DNA of 64,000 nt from Pseudomonas sp. B21-048 (GTDB lineage Bacteria > Pseudomonadota > Gammaproteobacteria > Pseudomonadales > Pseudomonadaceae): the NCBI RefSeq assembly GCF_024748615.1, contig NZ_CP087168.1:806001-870000 (forward strand). The letters are read 5' to 3'. The translations under genes and the position numbers were made by a program. Every line of letters starts with the position of its first letter. The first letter of the stretch is position 1. Under the pieces are notes generated by a model. It was not told the DNA's origin. It worked only from the letters and a program-made list of their open reading frames with translations, and searched no databases. This document shows positions 42,634 to 51,112 of this stretch, one piece after another.

Positions 42634-42985
42634 AACGGGCTCCACAAACAAAGTGGCCCGATTATAGGGCCATGGTGCGAGGCAACCCAAGGCATCAACG
42701 GCCATTCCATCGTTAGCCATCCTGCATTTGATCGATTCCCTCAGCCAGTAAGGGCTCTCATAAGCGTCTATTTCTGATGGAAGGGCGCAGTCTGCTGGCA
42801 CAAGGAGCGTCTTTTGCAGATAATTCGCCTTGCATTTGACGTCATAGCTTTGACGTAGCTTTGGGTTCCCGGTTTTTGAATGACAACGGGTGATGACAGT
42901 CCCCGTTGAGCGCCTGCTGTATGGCTTGCGTGCTCGGACTTTCTGACCGCACCGAAATGAAGAATCACCCTTTCAGGAGGCCTGG
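42634..42985. other. 352-bp gap between nadC and the DUF1631 gene
   Basis: No gene is supported here. It must contain the nadC and DUF1631-gene promoters. The only structure I noticed is a short direct repeat, TTTGACGT at about 42836 and again about 16 nt later, and the strong AGGAGG ribosome site at 42976-42981 for the DUF1631 gene. In P. aeruginosa pilin genes lie beside nadC; nothing like pilin is seen here. Confidence 0.6.
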
Positions 42986-45193
42986 ATGCACAACGACGGG
43001 AATGTAGTGCCTTTGCACAGGGCGACTACCGATCAGGCGACTCACTCGCCGCTCGCCCGCCTGCCTGTGATTCTGCTTCAGGTTCGCGACAAGGCCGCTC
43101 AACAGCTCAAGCAAGGTTTGCAGGCGCTGTTCGACAACGCCGACGACACCCTGTTCGAAATGGCCGACCGGGCCCGAAACGATGTCGAGCAAAACATCTT
43201 CTTCGAGGCGATGCGCGATTTGCGTCTAAAGCGCAAAAGCATCGAGCGCGGTTTTCTCGAGCAATTCTTCGAAGCTTTCGTCAACCTCATGCAGTACGAC
43301 ATTTCTCGAACTGCCTTGCCCAGGGCATTGGCTTTCGATGCCTTGGCGTCGATGCCTGATGACGACACAGAGCGCAACGTAGCGGTAGAGGCGATGGTCG
43401 GCAAAGTACTGAGCCGCGACGGTTTCGCCCTCGACCAGCTCACCGCCCGACTCAGCACACTGTTGGGCAAGATGCTGGTCGAACAGCACAACCCCATGGG
43501 GCCGACGCTGCTCTGCGAGTATTTCTTGCAGGCCGGGCGCAACCTGGGCATGGAGATCAAGGTCAAGCTGATCATCCTCAAACTGTTCGAACGGTATGTG
43601 CTCAGCAATGCTGACCAGCTGTACGCCGAAGCCAATCAATTGCTGATTGCCACCGGCGTGCTGCCCGACCTCAAGCCCGCACCGGCGCGACGCGCCATTG
43701 ATCGGGCGGCGGCGTGTGTTCGGGGTTCTCCCGACGAGACAGGCGTGCGAACTGGCAATACGCCGATCGACAATAGCGTGCTGGAGGTCTTCGCCGCATT
43801 GCAGGAATTGCTGTTGCACGTGCGTGGCAGCGTTGCGCCGACCCTGGAAGTCAGTGCACAGCCCCAGCCCATTTCTACTCGCGACTTGCTGCGTCTGCTT
43901 TCGCACTTGCAGCAATACGTCCCGGCGCTGGCGGCTCAGGACGACTTCGATTTGCGTAACCAGCTCGAACAACTGCTGACCCGGGTCAGCGTCAAAAGTG
44001 GCAAGTCGCGTGTGGTGGGGGTAGCCGACGAAGACGTGATCAATCTGATTGCCATGCTCTTCGAATGTATCCTCGATGACCGCAACCTGCCGGACTCGCT
44101 CAAGGCACTGATCGGCCGTTTGCAGATCCCGATGCTGAAAGTTGCGGTGCTCGACAAGAGTTTTTTCAGCCGCGGCAGCCATCCCGCCCGGCGTTTACTC
44201 AACGAAATCGCCGCTGCAGCCATGGGCTGGGGCGAGTGCGATGACCATCAGCGCGATAGCCTGTACCTGCGCATCGAGCAAGTGGTGGCGCGCTTGTTGA
44301 ACGATTTTGTCGATGACCCGACGATCTTTTCCGAACTGCTGGCGGATTTCCTCGCCTTCACCAGCGATGAGCGCCGTCGTAGCGAATTGCTCGAGCAGCG
44401 CACCCGCGACGCCGAAGAAGGCCGCGCCAGGACCGAACTGGCGCGCCAGCGTGTCGAGCAGGTGCTGAACCTGGCGTTGATGGGCAAAGTGCTGCCGCAC
44501 AGCGTGGTGGCGTTTGTCCACGCGGCCTGGAGCAAAGTGTTGTTGCTGACCGGCCTCAAGCACGGTGATCAGTCCGCCGAATGGCATGCCGATGTGCAGA
44601 CCATGGCACAACTGATCTGGAGCGTGCAGCGCCATGACGAACCCGACGCGAGCCTGCGCTTGTTGTCGCTGGTGCCGGGGTTGCTCAAGTCGTTGCGCGA
44701 TGGCTTGAGCCGCTCGGCATACGATCCCTTTGCCACCCGTGAGTTTTTCAGCGAGCTGGAAGCTTTGCACGTTCAGCTGTTCGAACGACCGGCTCAGAAG
44801 AACCAGCCTGTTAACGGGCCGAAGATGATCGAAGTGCGGCAGGAAATCGTGCTTCGCACCGCTGACGAAGGCCCGGTCGAAAGGGCTTCGCTACGTGTGC
44901 CGGAGGGCGATGTTGCGCTGCTTCAGGTTGATCAGCTGCGCCTTGGCTGCTGGGTCGAGTTTCAGGAAGACGAGGAAAACACCCTGCGCTGCAAGCTGGC
45001 GGCGATCATTAAAGCCACTGGCAAGCACATCTTCGTCAACCGTACCGGGATGAAAGTGCTGGAGCACAGCCGTACCGGTCTGGCTCTGGAGTTCCGGCAT
45101 GGCACGGTGCGAACGCTGGACGACACCTTGCTGTTCGATCGGGCGCTGGAGTCGGTGCTGGGCAACTTGCGACGGCTCAATCACGGCAAGTGA
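42986..45193 (+). CDS. DUF1631 family protein of unknown function
   Basis: A 735-residue soluble protein, mostly helical, starting MHNDGNVVPLHRATTDQATH. The conserved N-terminal region at about 40-200 contains LFEMADRARNDVEQNIFFEA. A long charged, Arg/Glu-rich helix lies at about 445-500. A beta-rich C-terminal module from about 605 (GCWVEFQEDEE, HIFVNRTGMKV) has the look seen in PilZ-like domains, but without the RxxxR motif I cannot call it that. No signal peptide. It sits between nadC and ampD, the same position as in P. aeruginosa. Function is not established. Confidence 0.88.
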   Translation: MHNDGNVVPLHRATTDQATHSPLARLPVILLQVRDKAAQQLKQGLQALFDNADDTLFEMADRARNDVEQNIFFEAMRDLRLKRKSIERGFLEQFFEAFVNLMQYDISRTALPRALAFDALASMPDDDTERNVAVEAMVGKVLSRDGFALDQLTARLSTLLGKMLVEQHNPMGPTLLCEYFLQAGRNLGMEIKVKLIILKLFERYVLSNADQLYAEANQLLIATGVLPDLKPAPARRAIDRAAACVRGSPDETGVRTGNTPIDNSVLEVFAALQELLLHVRGSVAPTLEVSAQPQPISTRDLLRLLSHLQQYVPALAAQDDFDLRNQLEQLLTRVSVKSGKSRVVGVADEDVINLIAMLFECILDDRNLPDSLKALIGRLQIPMLKVAVLDKSFFSRGSHPARRLLNEIAAAAMGWGECDDHQRDSLYLRIEQVVARLLNDFVDDPTIFSELLADFLAFTSDERRRSELLEQRTRDAEEGRARTELARQRVEQVLNLALMGKVLPHSVVAFVHAAWSKVLLLTGLKHGDQSAEWHADVQTMAQLIWSVQRHDEPDASLRLLSLVPGLLKSLRDGLSRSAYDPFATREFFSELEALHVQLFERPAQKNQPVNGPKMIEVRQEIVLRTADEGPVERASLRVPEGDVALLQVDQLRLGCWVEFQEDEENTLRCKLAAIIKATGKHIFVNRTGMKVLEHSRTGLALEFRHGTVRTLDDTLLFDRALESVLGNLRRLNHGK

Positions 45194-45257
45194 TCGCGCG
45201 CGGAGGGTCTATCGCGGCATACTGGGCGCCAACACAGTCTTCGTTGAAGGAACCTGT

Positions 45258-45833
45258 ATGCAGTTGGACCCCGCGAGCGGTTGGTGTCAGGGCGTGCGCA
45301 TATGCCCTTCGCCCAACTTCAATGCGCGCCCCGAGGGCGAAATTTCCCTGCTGGTGATTCACAACATCAGTCTGCCGCCCGCGCAGTTTCTGACCGGCAA
45401 GGTGCAGGAATTTTTCCAGAATCGCCTGGATGTCACGGAACATCCCTACTTTGCAGGGATCGCCGACCTGCGGGTGTCTGCGCACTTTCTGATTGAACGT
45501 GACGGCACTGTCACTCAGTTTGTCTCTTGTCTTGAGCGCGCCTGGCACGCCGGCGTCTCGTGTTTCGATGGGCGGGACACCTGTAACGATTTTTCCGTGG
45601 GCATCGAGCTCGAAGGCACGGATGATCTGCCGTTCACCGACGCCCAATATCAAGCGTTGACGGCCCTGACGCGACAGCTGCAAAGCGCCTTCACAGGCAT
45701 CACCGCACAACGCATCTGCGGGCATAGCGACATTGCACCCGGGCGCAAGACTGATCCGGGACCGGCGTTCGACTGGGCACGCTATCGAGCGGCTTTGACA
45801 AACGCCACTCTGGAAAAAAAGGAGCAACGATGA
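45258..45833 (+). CDS. ampD: 1,6-anhydro-N-acetylmuramyl-L-alanine amidase AmpD
   Basis: A 191-residue cytoplasmic zinc amidase that cleaves the peptide from anhydro-muropeptides during cell-wall recycling; its loss de-represses AmpC beta-lactamase. Expected zinc ligands are His35, His156 and Asp166; the catalytic residues fit Glu117 and Lys164 (IELEG, GRKTDPG). All are present, so the enzyme should be active. The ATG at 45258 is preceded by AAGGA. The stop overlaps ampE (ATGA). Confidence 0.96.
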   Translation: MQLDPASGWCQGVRICPSPNFNARPEGEISLLVIHNISLPPAQFLTGKVQEFFQNRLDVTEHPYFAGIADLRVSAHFLIERDGTVTQFVSCLERAWHAGVSCFDGRDTCNDFSVGIELEGTDDLPFTDAQYQALTALTRQLQSAFTGITAQRICGHSDIAPGRKTDPGPAFDWARYRAALTNATLEKKEQR

Positions 45834-46666
45834 GTTTTCTGGTGCTGCTGTTGGCGGTGTGGATCGAGAAGTTTTCGGCCCTGCGCCATCGGGTTCAACG
45901 TGATGGCGGTTGGGTACGCGAGCTGAACAAGCTTGAAGCCAACCCACGCATGACAAACCGTCCATGGCTGATACTGGTTGTGCTGGTGTTGTTGCCGGTG
46001 GCGCTGCTGGGTTTGCTATTGGTGGTGCTGGAGCCGGTGGCCTACGGTTTGCTGGCGTTACCGGTTCACCTGCTGGTGGTGATTTACAGTCTGGGCCGTG
46101 GTGATCTACTGGCCGGCCTCGGACCGTTTCGCGATGCCTGGCGCCGGGAAGACCTGCAAGCCGCCGCCCATGTGGCCAAACGTGATCTGAATATTTGCGC
46201 TGACAGCGGCGAGCAACTGCTGGAGCGAGTTGAAGGGCATCTGCTGTGGCAGGCGTATCAAAGCTTTTTTGCGGTGATCTTCTGGTACTTCCTGCTGGGC
46301 CCGGTTGCCGCGTTGAGCTATCGACTGCTGGCATTGGCCGAAGAGCACGGGCAGAACCCGGCGGTGGTCGAGCGAGCGGCACAGCTGCGTCATGCGTTCG
46401 ATTGGATGCCGGTGCGACTGCTGGCGGTGAGCTTTGCGCTGGTCGGCAACTTTGTCGCGGTCAGCCGGGTGATGCTGCATGAGCTGCTGAACTGGAACAT
46501 CAGCGCCGCCCAATTGATCGAGAAGGTCGGGCTGGTGGCCGGTGAAATTCCTGCACCGGTGGTCGGGCCGGATGGCATCAACAGCCTCGACCGGATCTGG
46601 GAACTGCAGCTGCGCGCGGCGGTGCTTTGGTATGCCGGGTTTGCGTTGTGGACTGTTTTGTCCTAA
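45830..46666 (+). CDS. ampE: Regulatory signalling modulator AmpE
   Basis: A 278-residue inner-membrane protein of the AmpE/CobD-like family, cotranscribed with ampD. Several TM segments are visible: MSFLVLLLAVWIEKF at the start, then WLILVVLVLLPVALLGLLLV, SFFAVIFWYFLLGPVAALSY, and a C-terminal LWYAGFALWTVLS. It has been linked to beta-lactamase induction but its molecular role is unclear. Confidence 0.93.
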   Translation: MSFLVLLLAVWIEKFSALRHRVQRDGGWVRELNKLEANPRMTNRPWLILVVLVLLPVALLGLLLVVLEPVAYGLLALPVHLLVVIYSLGRGDLLAGLGPFRDAWRREDLQAAAHVAKRDLNICADSGEQLLERVEGHLLWQAYQSFFAVIFWYFLLGPVAALSYRLLALAEEHGQNPAVVERAAQLRHAFDWMPVRLLAVSFALVGNFVAVSRVMLHELLNWNISAAQLIEKVGLVAGEIPAPVVGPDGINSLDRIWELQLRAAVLWYAGFALWTVLS

Positions 46667-46677
46667 GCCACAACACA

Positions 46678-46810
46678 TGTGGCGAGGGAGCTTGCTCCCG
46701 CTGGGTCGCGAAGCGGCCCCCTGCGCCCATCCAGACAGACTATGTCCGGTTACGACTGTTTCTCAGCCGAGCGGGACGGTGCGGCGTTCCGACAAGCTCC
46801 CTCGCCATAG
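46678..46810. repeat. Paired REP elements between ampE and the chemoreceptor gene
   Basis: GTGGCGAGGGAGCTTGCTCCC at the left end faces the inverted copy GACAAGCTCCCTCGCCAT at the right end, about 90 nt apart. This is a BIME-like pair of the same family as 17391-17410. It fills most of the 298-bp gap and probably marks the ampDE 3' end. The remaining ~150 bp should hold the chemoreceptor promoter. Confidence 0.75.
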
Positions 46811-46964
46811 GGGGCTCATGCGCTCCAACAACGGCTTCCTGTCGTTAACCTTAAGTTACAAAATCCTCCGTCGATTTAGGCTATACAGAGACAGCGCCAA
46901 TAGTGGCTATCTGCTGTATCTGCGCGCCCGCCATAAAAATAAGAATTCAAAGGGAGACTTCACA

Positions 46965-48995
46965 GTGAAGCGCTTGCTCTATCCCGCCGTCGCGCTGATG
47001 AATCGCCTGAGCTTCGGCATGAAGTTCAGCCTGATCAGCGTGCTGTTCCTCGTGCCAATGCTGGTGACCAACTTCTATCTGGTGCGCGATGCCTATCGCG
47101 AATTTCAAGGCACTCGGATCGAACTGCAAAGCCTCGACCTGCTGGGCAGTGGCCTGAGCCTGCGTCGGGATCTGGAAACCCTGAACAACCTGGTGCAGAT
47201 CAACGTCACCCTTGGCCAGTCCGGCAAGGCAGGCAATGTTGAATCGACTATCAGTGCCTTGGAGCAAAGCGTTCTGACCCGTTTGCAAGGGCTGGCGGCG
47301 ATGACCACTGACCCGGAACAAATCAGTTTTTTCGATGGCAAACGCGATGAAATGATCGCCGCGTTCAAGGCTCAGCAAGCGGAAAATTCCCTGCAAAGCA
47401 AAAGTGCGCTGATCGGCAAGTTGCTCGGCAATGCGCAGATTTTCAGCCAGATCATCGCCAGTCAGGCCGGCCTGAGCCGCGACAGCCAGAGCGACATGCG
47501 TCAGTTGAGCGAACTCATTACCAACGTCACGCCGGCCGTCACCCAAATGCTCGGTGAGGGCCGGGCGATGGGTTCTTACTCGTTGGGGCAGGGCTTTCTC
47601 AATTCGGCGTCGAGCACTCGTTTCGATGAGTTGCTGGCGCAGATCGAAAAGCTTCAGGCTGAGTACGGACTGAAGTTGAAGGATGCTCTGGGTTCCAGTA
47701 AAGCGGCGCACGAAACCCTGGTCGCTCAGGCCGAAAGCAGTAAGGCTTCTCTGAAAAAGGCCAGTGAACTGTTCGAAGAGCAAGTGGTGATGGCTGACAC
47801 CCTCGATGCACCGTGGCAGACCTTTTACGATCAGGTTACGGGCCTGATCGACCAGACCTACCAACTCAACGAAGCCACTCTGAAATTTCTCGGTACCCAG
47901 TTGCAGCAGCGGCTGGAGCAGCACCGCACTCACATGATCCTGCAGGCAGTAGCGCTGGCACTGGTGTTTGTGTTGATTTTTTACCTCTATGGCGGTTTCT
48001 ACGCCTCGACCCGCACCACCCTCAAGCGTCTTGGCGCGGTGATGGACAAGGTGGCGGCCGGTGACATGACCGTGACGTTCAGCGCCAACAGCCGCGATGA
48101 ACTGGGCGAGTTGGGCGAGGTGTTCACCGGCACTGTGAAGAAGATCCATGACCTGATCGAGCGCGTGGGCCAAACCGTCAGTGAGGTCGAACGCCAGGCC
48201 GGCCAGGTTGAAAACGTGTCCGCCCAGAGCAATCAGGCAGTGGCGGGGCAGCGTACGCAGATCGAGCAGGTCGCCACCGCGATGAACCAGATGTCAGCCA
48301 CGTCTCTGGAGGTGGCGCGCAGTGCCGCGGCGGCCGTCAGCAGCGCCCACAGCGTCAACGACGAAACCATCAGCGGGCGCGGCCTGGTGGAGTCCCAGCA
48401 GGGCAGCATCGCTGCACTGGCCAGTGAGATCGATCAGTCGGTGCGGGTGATCAATCAACTGGCCAGCGACAGCCAGTCCATCAGCCGTGTGCTGGAAGTG
48501 ATCAAAAGCATTGCCGAGCAAACCAATCTGCTGGCCCTCAACGCGGCCATCGAAGCCGCGCGCGCGGGCGAGCAGGGCCGTGGTTTTGCGGTGGTGGCGG
48601 ACGAGGTCCGGACCCTGGCCAAGCGCACCCAGCAATCGACCGAAGAAATCGAGCTGATGATCGCCAAGCTGCACGGCGGTGTCGGGGCGGCGGTCAAGGC
48701 GATGGGCACCAGCCATCAGATGGCCAGCGGCACGGTCGGGCAATCGGAAAAGGTCCAGCAGGCGCTGGAAAACATCCTCGGCGCCGTCGGCATGATCGTC
48801 GACCAGAACCAGCAGATCGCTGCCGCAGTAGAGCAGCAAACCGCCGTGGCTCACGACATCGACCAGAACATCGTCGAGATCAATCGCGCCGGCGAGCGTA
48901 CCGCCGACGGCGCGCACCAGACTGAAAATGCCAGCCGAGCGTTATCGGCGCAGGTGGTGGAACTCAAGCAATTGATCAGCGCGTTCCGGGTTTGA
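46965..48995 (+). CDS. Methyl-accepting chemotaxis protein
   Basis: A 676-residue chemoreceptor. TM1 is at about 20-42 (FSLISVLFLVPMLVTNF), then a ~280-residue all-helical periplasmic sensor, and TM2 at about 323-345. A HAMP domain follows (about 346-400), then a long cytoplasmic coiled coil with the signalling tip EQTNLLALNAAIEAARAGEQ from about 518. It ends QLISAFRV with no CheR-docking pentapeptide. The GTG start at 46965 is preceded by AGGGAG. The sensor is too long for a simple four-helix bundle and may be a double-module (HBM- or NIT-like) type; the ligand is unknown. P. aeruginosa has a receptor in the same place after ampE. Confidence 0.92.
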   Translation: MKRLLYPAVALMNRLSFGMKFSLISVLFLVPMLVTNFYLVRDAYREFQGTRIELQSLDLLGSGLSLRRDLETLNNLVQINVTLGQSGKAGNVESTISALEQSVLTRLQGLAAMTTDPEQISFFDGKRDEMIAAFKAQQAENSLQSKSALIGKLLGNAQIFSQIIASQAGLSRDSQSDMRQLSELITNVTPAVTQMLGEGRAMGSYSLGQGFLNSASSTRFDELLAQIEKLQAEYGLKLKDALGSSKAAHETLVAQAESSKASLKKASELFEEQVVMADTLDAPWQTFYDQVTGLIDQTYQLNEATLKFLGTQLQQRLEQHRTHMILQAVALALVFVLIFYLYGGFYASTRTTLKRLGAVMDKVAAGDMTVTFSANSRDELGELGEVFTGTVKKIHDLIERVGQTVSEVERQAGQVENVSAQSNQAVAGQRTQIEQVATAMNQMSATSLEVARSAAAAVSSAHSVNDETISGRGLVESQQGSIAALASEIDQSVRVINQLASDSQSISRVLEVIKSIAEQTNLLALNAAIEAARAGEQGRGFAVVADEVRTLAKRTQQSTEEIELMIAKLHGGVGAAVKAMGTSHQMASGTVGQSEKVQQALENILGAVGMIVDQNQQIAAAVEQQTAVAHDIDQNIVEINRAGERTADGAHQTENASRALSAQVVELKQLISAFRV

Positions 48996-49034
48996 TACCG
49001 CACCGCTCCCACAGGGAATGTGTGTGGCGACTGA

Positions 49035-49811
49035 TTACCAGTTGAACAACTCACACGCATTGGCAGTGCTGGCGGCAGCCAATCGTTCGGGGCTGACTGT
49101 CATGAGGGCGGCCAGCGCTTCGCAAATCGCTGGCAAGTGGGCCGGGCTATTGCGTTGGCCGGGAAACATGGCGGGGGCCATGTCCGGTGAGTCGGTTTCC
49201 AGTACCACCGATTCAAGGGGTAAACCGGCGAGCACCCGGTGCATGCGCAGGGCTTGCGGCCAGGTCGCGGCGCCGCCGAGGCCAAGTTTGAAACCGAGCT
49301 TGATGTATTCGCGCGCCTCTTCCTGGCTACCGGCGAAGGCATGAATGATCCCCGCGCGTTTCAAGCGAAATCGTTTGAGCGTAGCAATCACCGTCGCATG
49401 GCTGCGTCGCACATGAATCAGCGCCGGCAGATTGAAGTCCGCCGCCAGTTGCAGTTGGGCGTCGAACAATGCTTGCTGGCGCTCACGATCCAGGGTTTCG
49501 ATGAAGTAATCCAGCCCGATCTCACCCACCGCGCATAGCTGTCGATGGCCCGCCAGACGCGTCAGCCAGTCACCGAGTTCGGTCAAATCCTCAGGGCGAT
49601 GATCATCCAGATAGACCGGGTGCAAACCAAACGCCGCGTGCAGATCGGGATCGCTCTGCACCAGGTTCCAGACCCGCTGCCAATTGGCCTGATAAACCCC
49701 CAGCACCACGATCCGCCGCACGCCAAGGGCGCGGCACTCGGCCAGCAGCGCCTGACGATCCCCATCGAAATCCGGGAAATCCAGATGAGTGTGGGTGTCG
49801 ATCAGTTCCAC
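49035..49811 (-). CDS. TatD-family metal-dependent hydrolase/DNase
   Basis: A 258-residue TIM-barrel hydrolase. The metal-binding HxH is His7/His9 in DTHTHLDFP. Also visible are AVGEIGLDY, LPALIHVRRSH, IIHAFAGSQEEA and the late VVLETDSPDMAP. The start is a GTG at 49811, four bases after the cra stop, with AGGA inside the end of cra, so the two are one operon. Family members are 3'-5' DNases or act on D-aminoacyl-tRNA; the physiological substrate here is unknown. Why it travels with a fructose regulator is unclear. Confidence 0.9.
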   Translation of the reverse strand: MELIDTHTHLDFPDFDGDRQALLAECRALGVRRIVVLGVYQANWQRVWNLVQSDPDLHAAFGLHPVYLDDHRPEDLTELGDWLTRLAGHRQLCAVGEIGLDYFIETLDRERQQALFDAQLQLAADFNLPALIHVRRSHATVIATLKRFRLKRAGIIHAFAGSQEEAREYIKLGFKLGLGGAATWPQALRMHRVLAGLPLESVVLETDSPDMAPAMFPGQRNSPAHLPAICEALAALMTVSPERLAAASTANACELFNW

Positions 49812-49814
49812 GGC

Positions 49815-50810
49815 TCAGTCCTGAAGAATACGCTGCTTGAAAGTCCGCGCGATGGCCTGCACGCCGGGTTGGTACTCGGCCTGTTCAATGGCTGCCAACG
49901 CCAGTTGCAGTGCCTTGTCGGCGATCAGTTGATGTTGCTGGGACATGGCGTTGACCGGCAGCGGCAGGAAGTCCAGCAACTGCGTATCACCGAAGGTGCC
50001 CAGGCGCAGCGGGCGATTCTTCAGCGGGAAGTCGTGCAAGGCATCGAACACGCCTTGCAGCAGCACATAGGAAGTGGTCACCAGCGCGTCCGGCAAATGG
50101 CCCAGGCGCTGAAGCAACGCTTCCATCAATTGTTTGCCGCACTCGCGGCTGAACGACTCGCCGTGTTCGATCAGCGCCTCGCCTGTGAAACCGTTCAGCG
50201 CTTCCTTGAAACCAGCGGCCCGTTCCTGGCTGATACTCAACTCGGGACGGGCACCGATCAGCGCGATCTGTTTGGGCAATGGATCCAGCAGGCTGCAGGT
50301 CAGCAGTAGACTCGCTTCGCGGTCGTCGCTGATCACCGAGCAAAAGTGCTCGGGCTCCATCACCCGGTCGATGGCGATGATTGGAATGCCTTTGGCCTGC
50401 AACTGACGATAACTGTCATCGCCGGCCGGCAGGCAACTGGCGACGATCAATGCGTCGCAGCGCCGGGCGCGGAACAGTTGCAGCAATTGCCGTTCACTGT
50501 CCGGCGCATCGTCGGAACTGGCGATCAACAACTGATAGCCGCGAGCCCGGGCGCCTTGTTCCAGCAGTTTGGCGATCCGTGCGTAACTGGGGTTTTCCAG
50601 GTCCGGCAGAATGAAGCCCAAGGTGCGAGTATGTCGACTGCGCAGCCCGGCGGCCTGAGGGTTGGGTGTGAAGCCATGCTGTTCGACCACGGCACGCACG
50701 CGTTCGACAGTGGCGCTGCTGATGCGCTGCTGTTCGGCCTTGCCATTGATGACATAACTGGCGGTGGTCACGGAGACGCCGGCCAACTGTGCAATATCAC
50801 TGAGTTTCAA
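49815..50810 (-). CDS. cra: Catabolite repressor/activator Cra (FruR), LacI family
   Basis: A 331-residue LacI-family regulator. The N-terminal helix-turn-helix is KLSDIAQLAGVSVTTASYVI, followed by a hinge and a periplasmic-binding-like effector domain. In pseudomonads this protein responds to fructose-1-phosphate and acts mainly on the adjacent fru operon rather than as a global regulator. The start is a TTG at 50810, with AAGGA eight bases upstream, which gives the conserved N-terminus of E. coli Cra (MKL). A rare start fits low-level repressor synthesis. Divergent from fruB. Confidence 0.95.
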   Translation of the reverse strand: MKLSDIAQLAGVSVTTASYVINGKAEQQRISSATVERVRAVVEQHGFTPNPQAAGLRSRHTRTLGFILPDLENPSYARIAKLLEQGARARGYQLLIASSDDAPDSERQLLQLFRARRCDALIVASCLPAGDDSYRQLQAKGIPIIAIDRVMEPEHFCSVISDDREASLLLTCSLLDPLPKQIALIGARPELSISQERAAGFKEALNGFTGEALIEHGESFSRECGKQLMEALLQRLGHLPDALVTTSYVLLQGVFDALHDFPLKNRPLRLGTFGDTQLLDFLPLPVNAMSQQHQLIADKALQLALAAIEQAEYQPGVQAIARTFKQRILQD

Positions 50811-51112
50811 CCCGGTTTTCCTTGTTTTTTCGAGCTTGCCCCGACATTTTCGCCAATCCTACCCGATTCAGGTAGGCGACCATTGTCGCAGCTCGTCCGA
50901 CAATTGGACTTCAAGGATGAGACATTATCGAGTAACGTGCCTAACATTCTAGATTAAACGTTTCAGCAGGCGTATTTTCTACGTTGTAGGTCGCTTTGGT
51001 CGGTTCTGCCGCGAAACTGCCAAAACTACCCCCTGAAAAGGCGCTTTCAAGGGCCTAAGCTGAATCAATCAAAACAATACCTGGCGTCAGATGGCGCCAA
51101 AAAGGAGAAAGC
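50811..51112. promoter_or_regulatory. Divergent cra/fruB regulatory region with Cra operator at 50954-50965
   Basis: TTAAACGTTTCA at 50954-50965 is a near-palindrome. It matches the Cra target TGAAACGTTTCA of E. coli and, as I recall, the site used by P. putida Cra before fruB. It lies 159 nt upstream of the fruB ATG. The rest of the 302-bp gap contains the two promoters and the AAAGGAGAAA ribosome site of fruB; no other gene is seen. Confidence 0.8.

Noticed and set aside
48996..49034. CGCTCCCACAGGG remnant between the chemoreceptor and TatD genes
   Set aside because: Looks like half of a dispersed repeat, but no inverted partner is present in the 39-bp gap, so it was not listed as an element.
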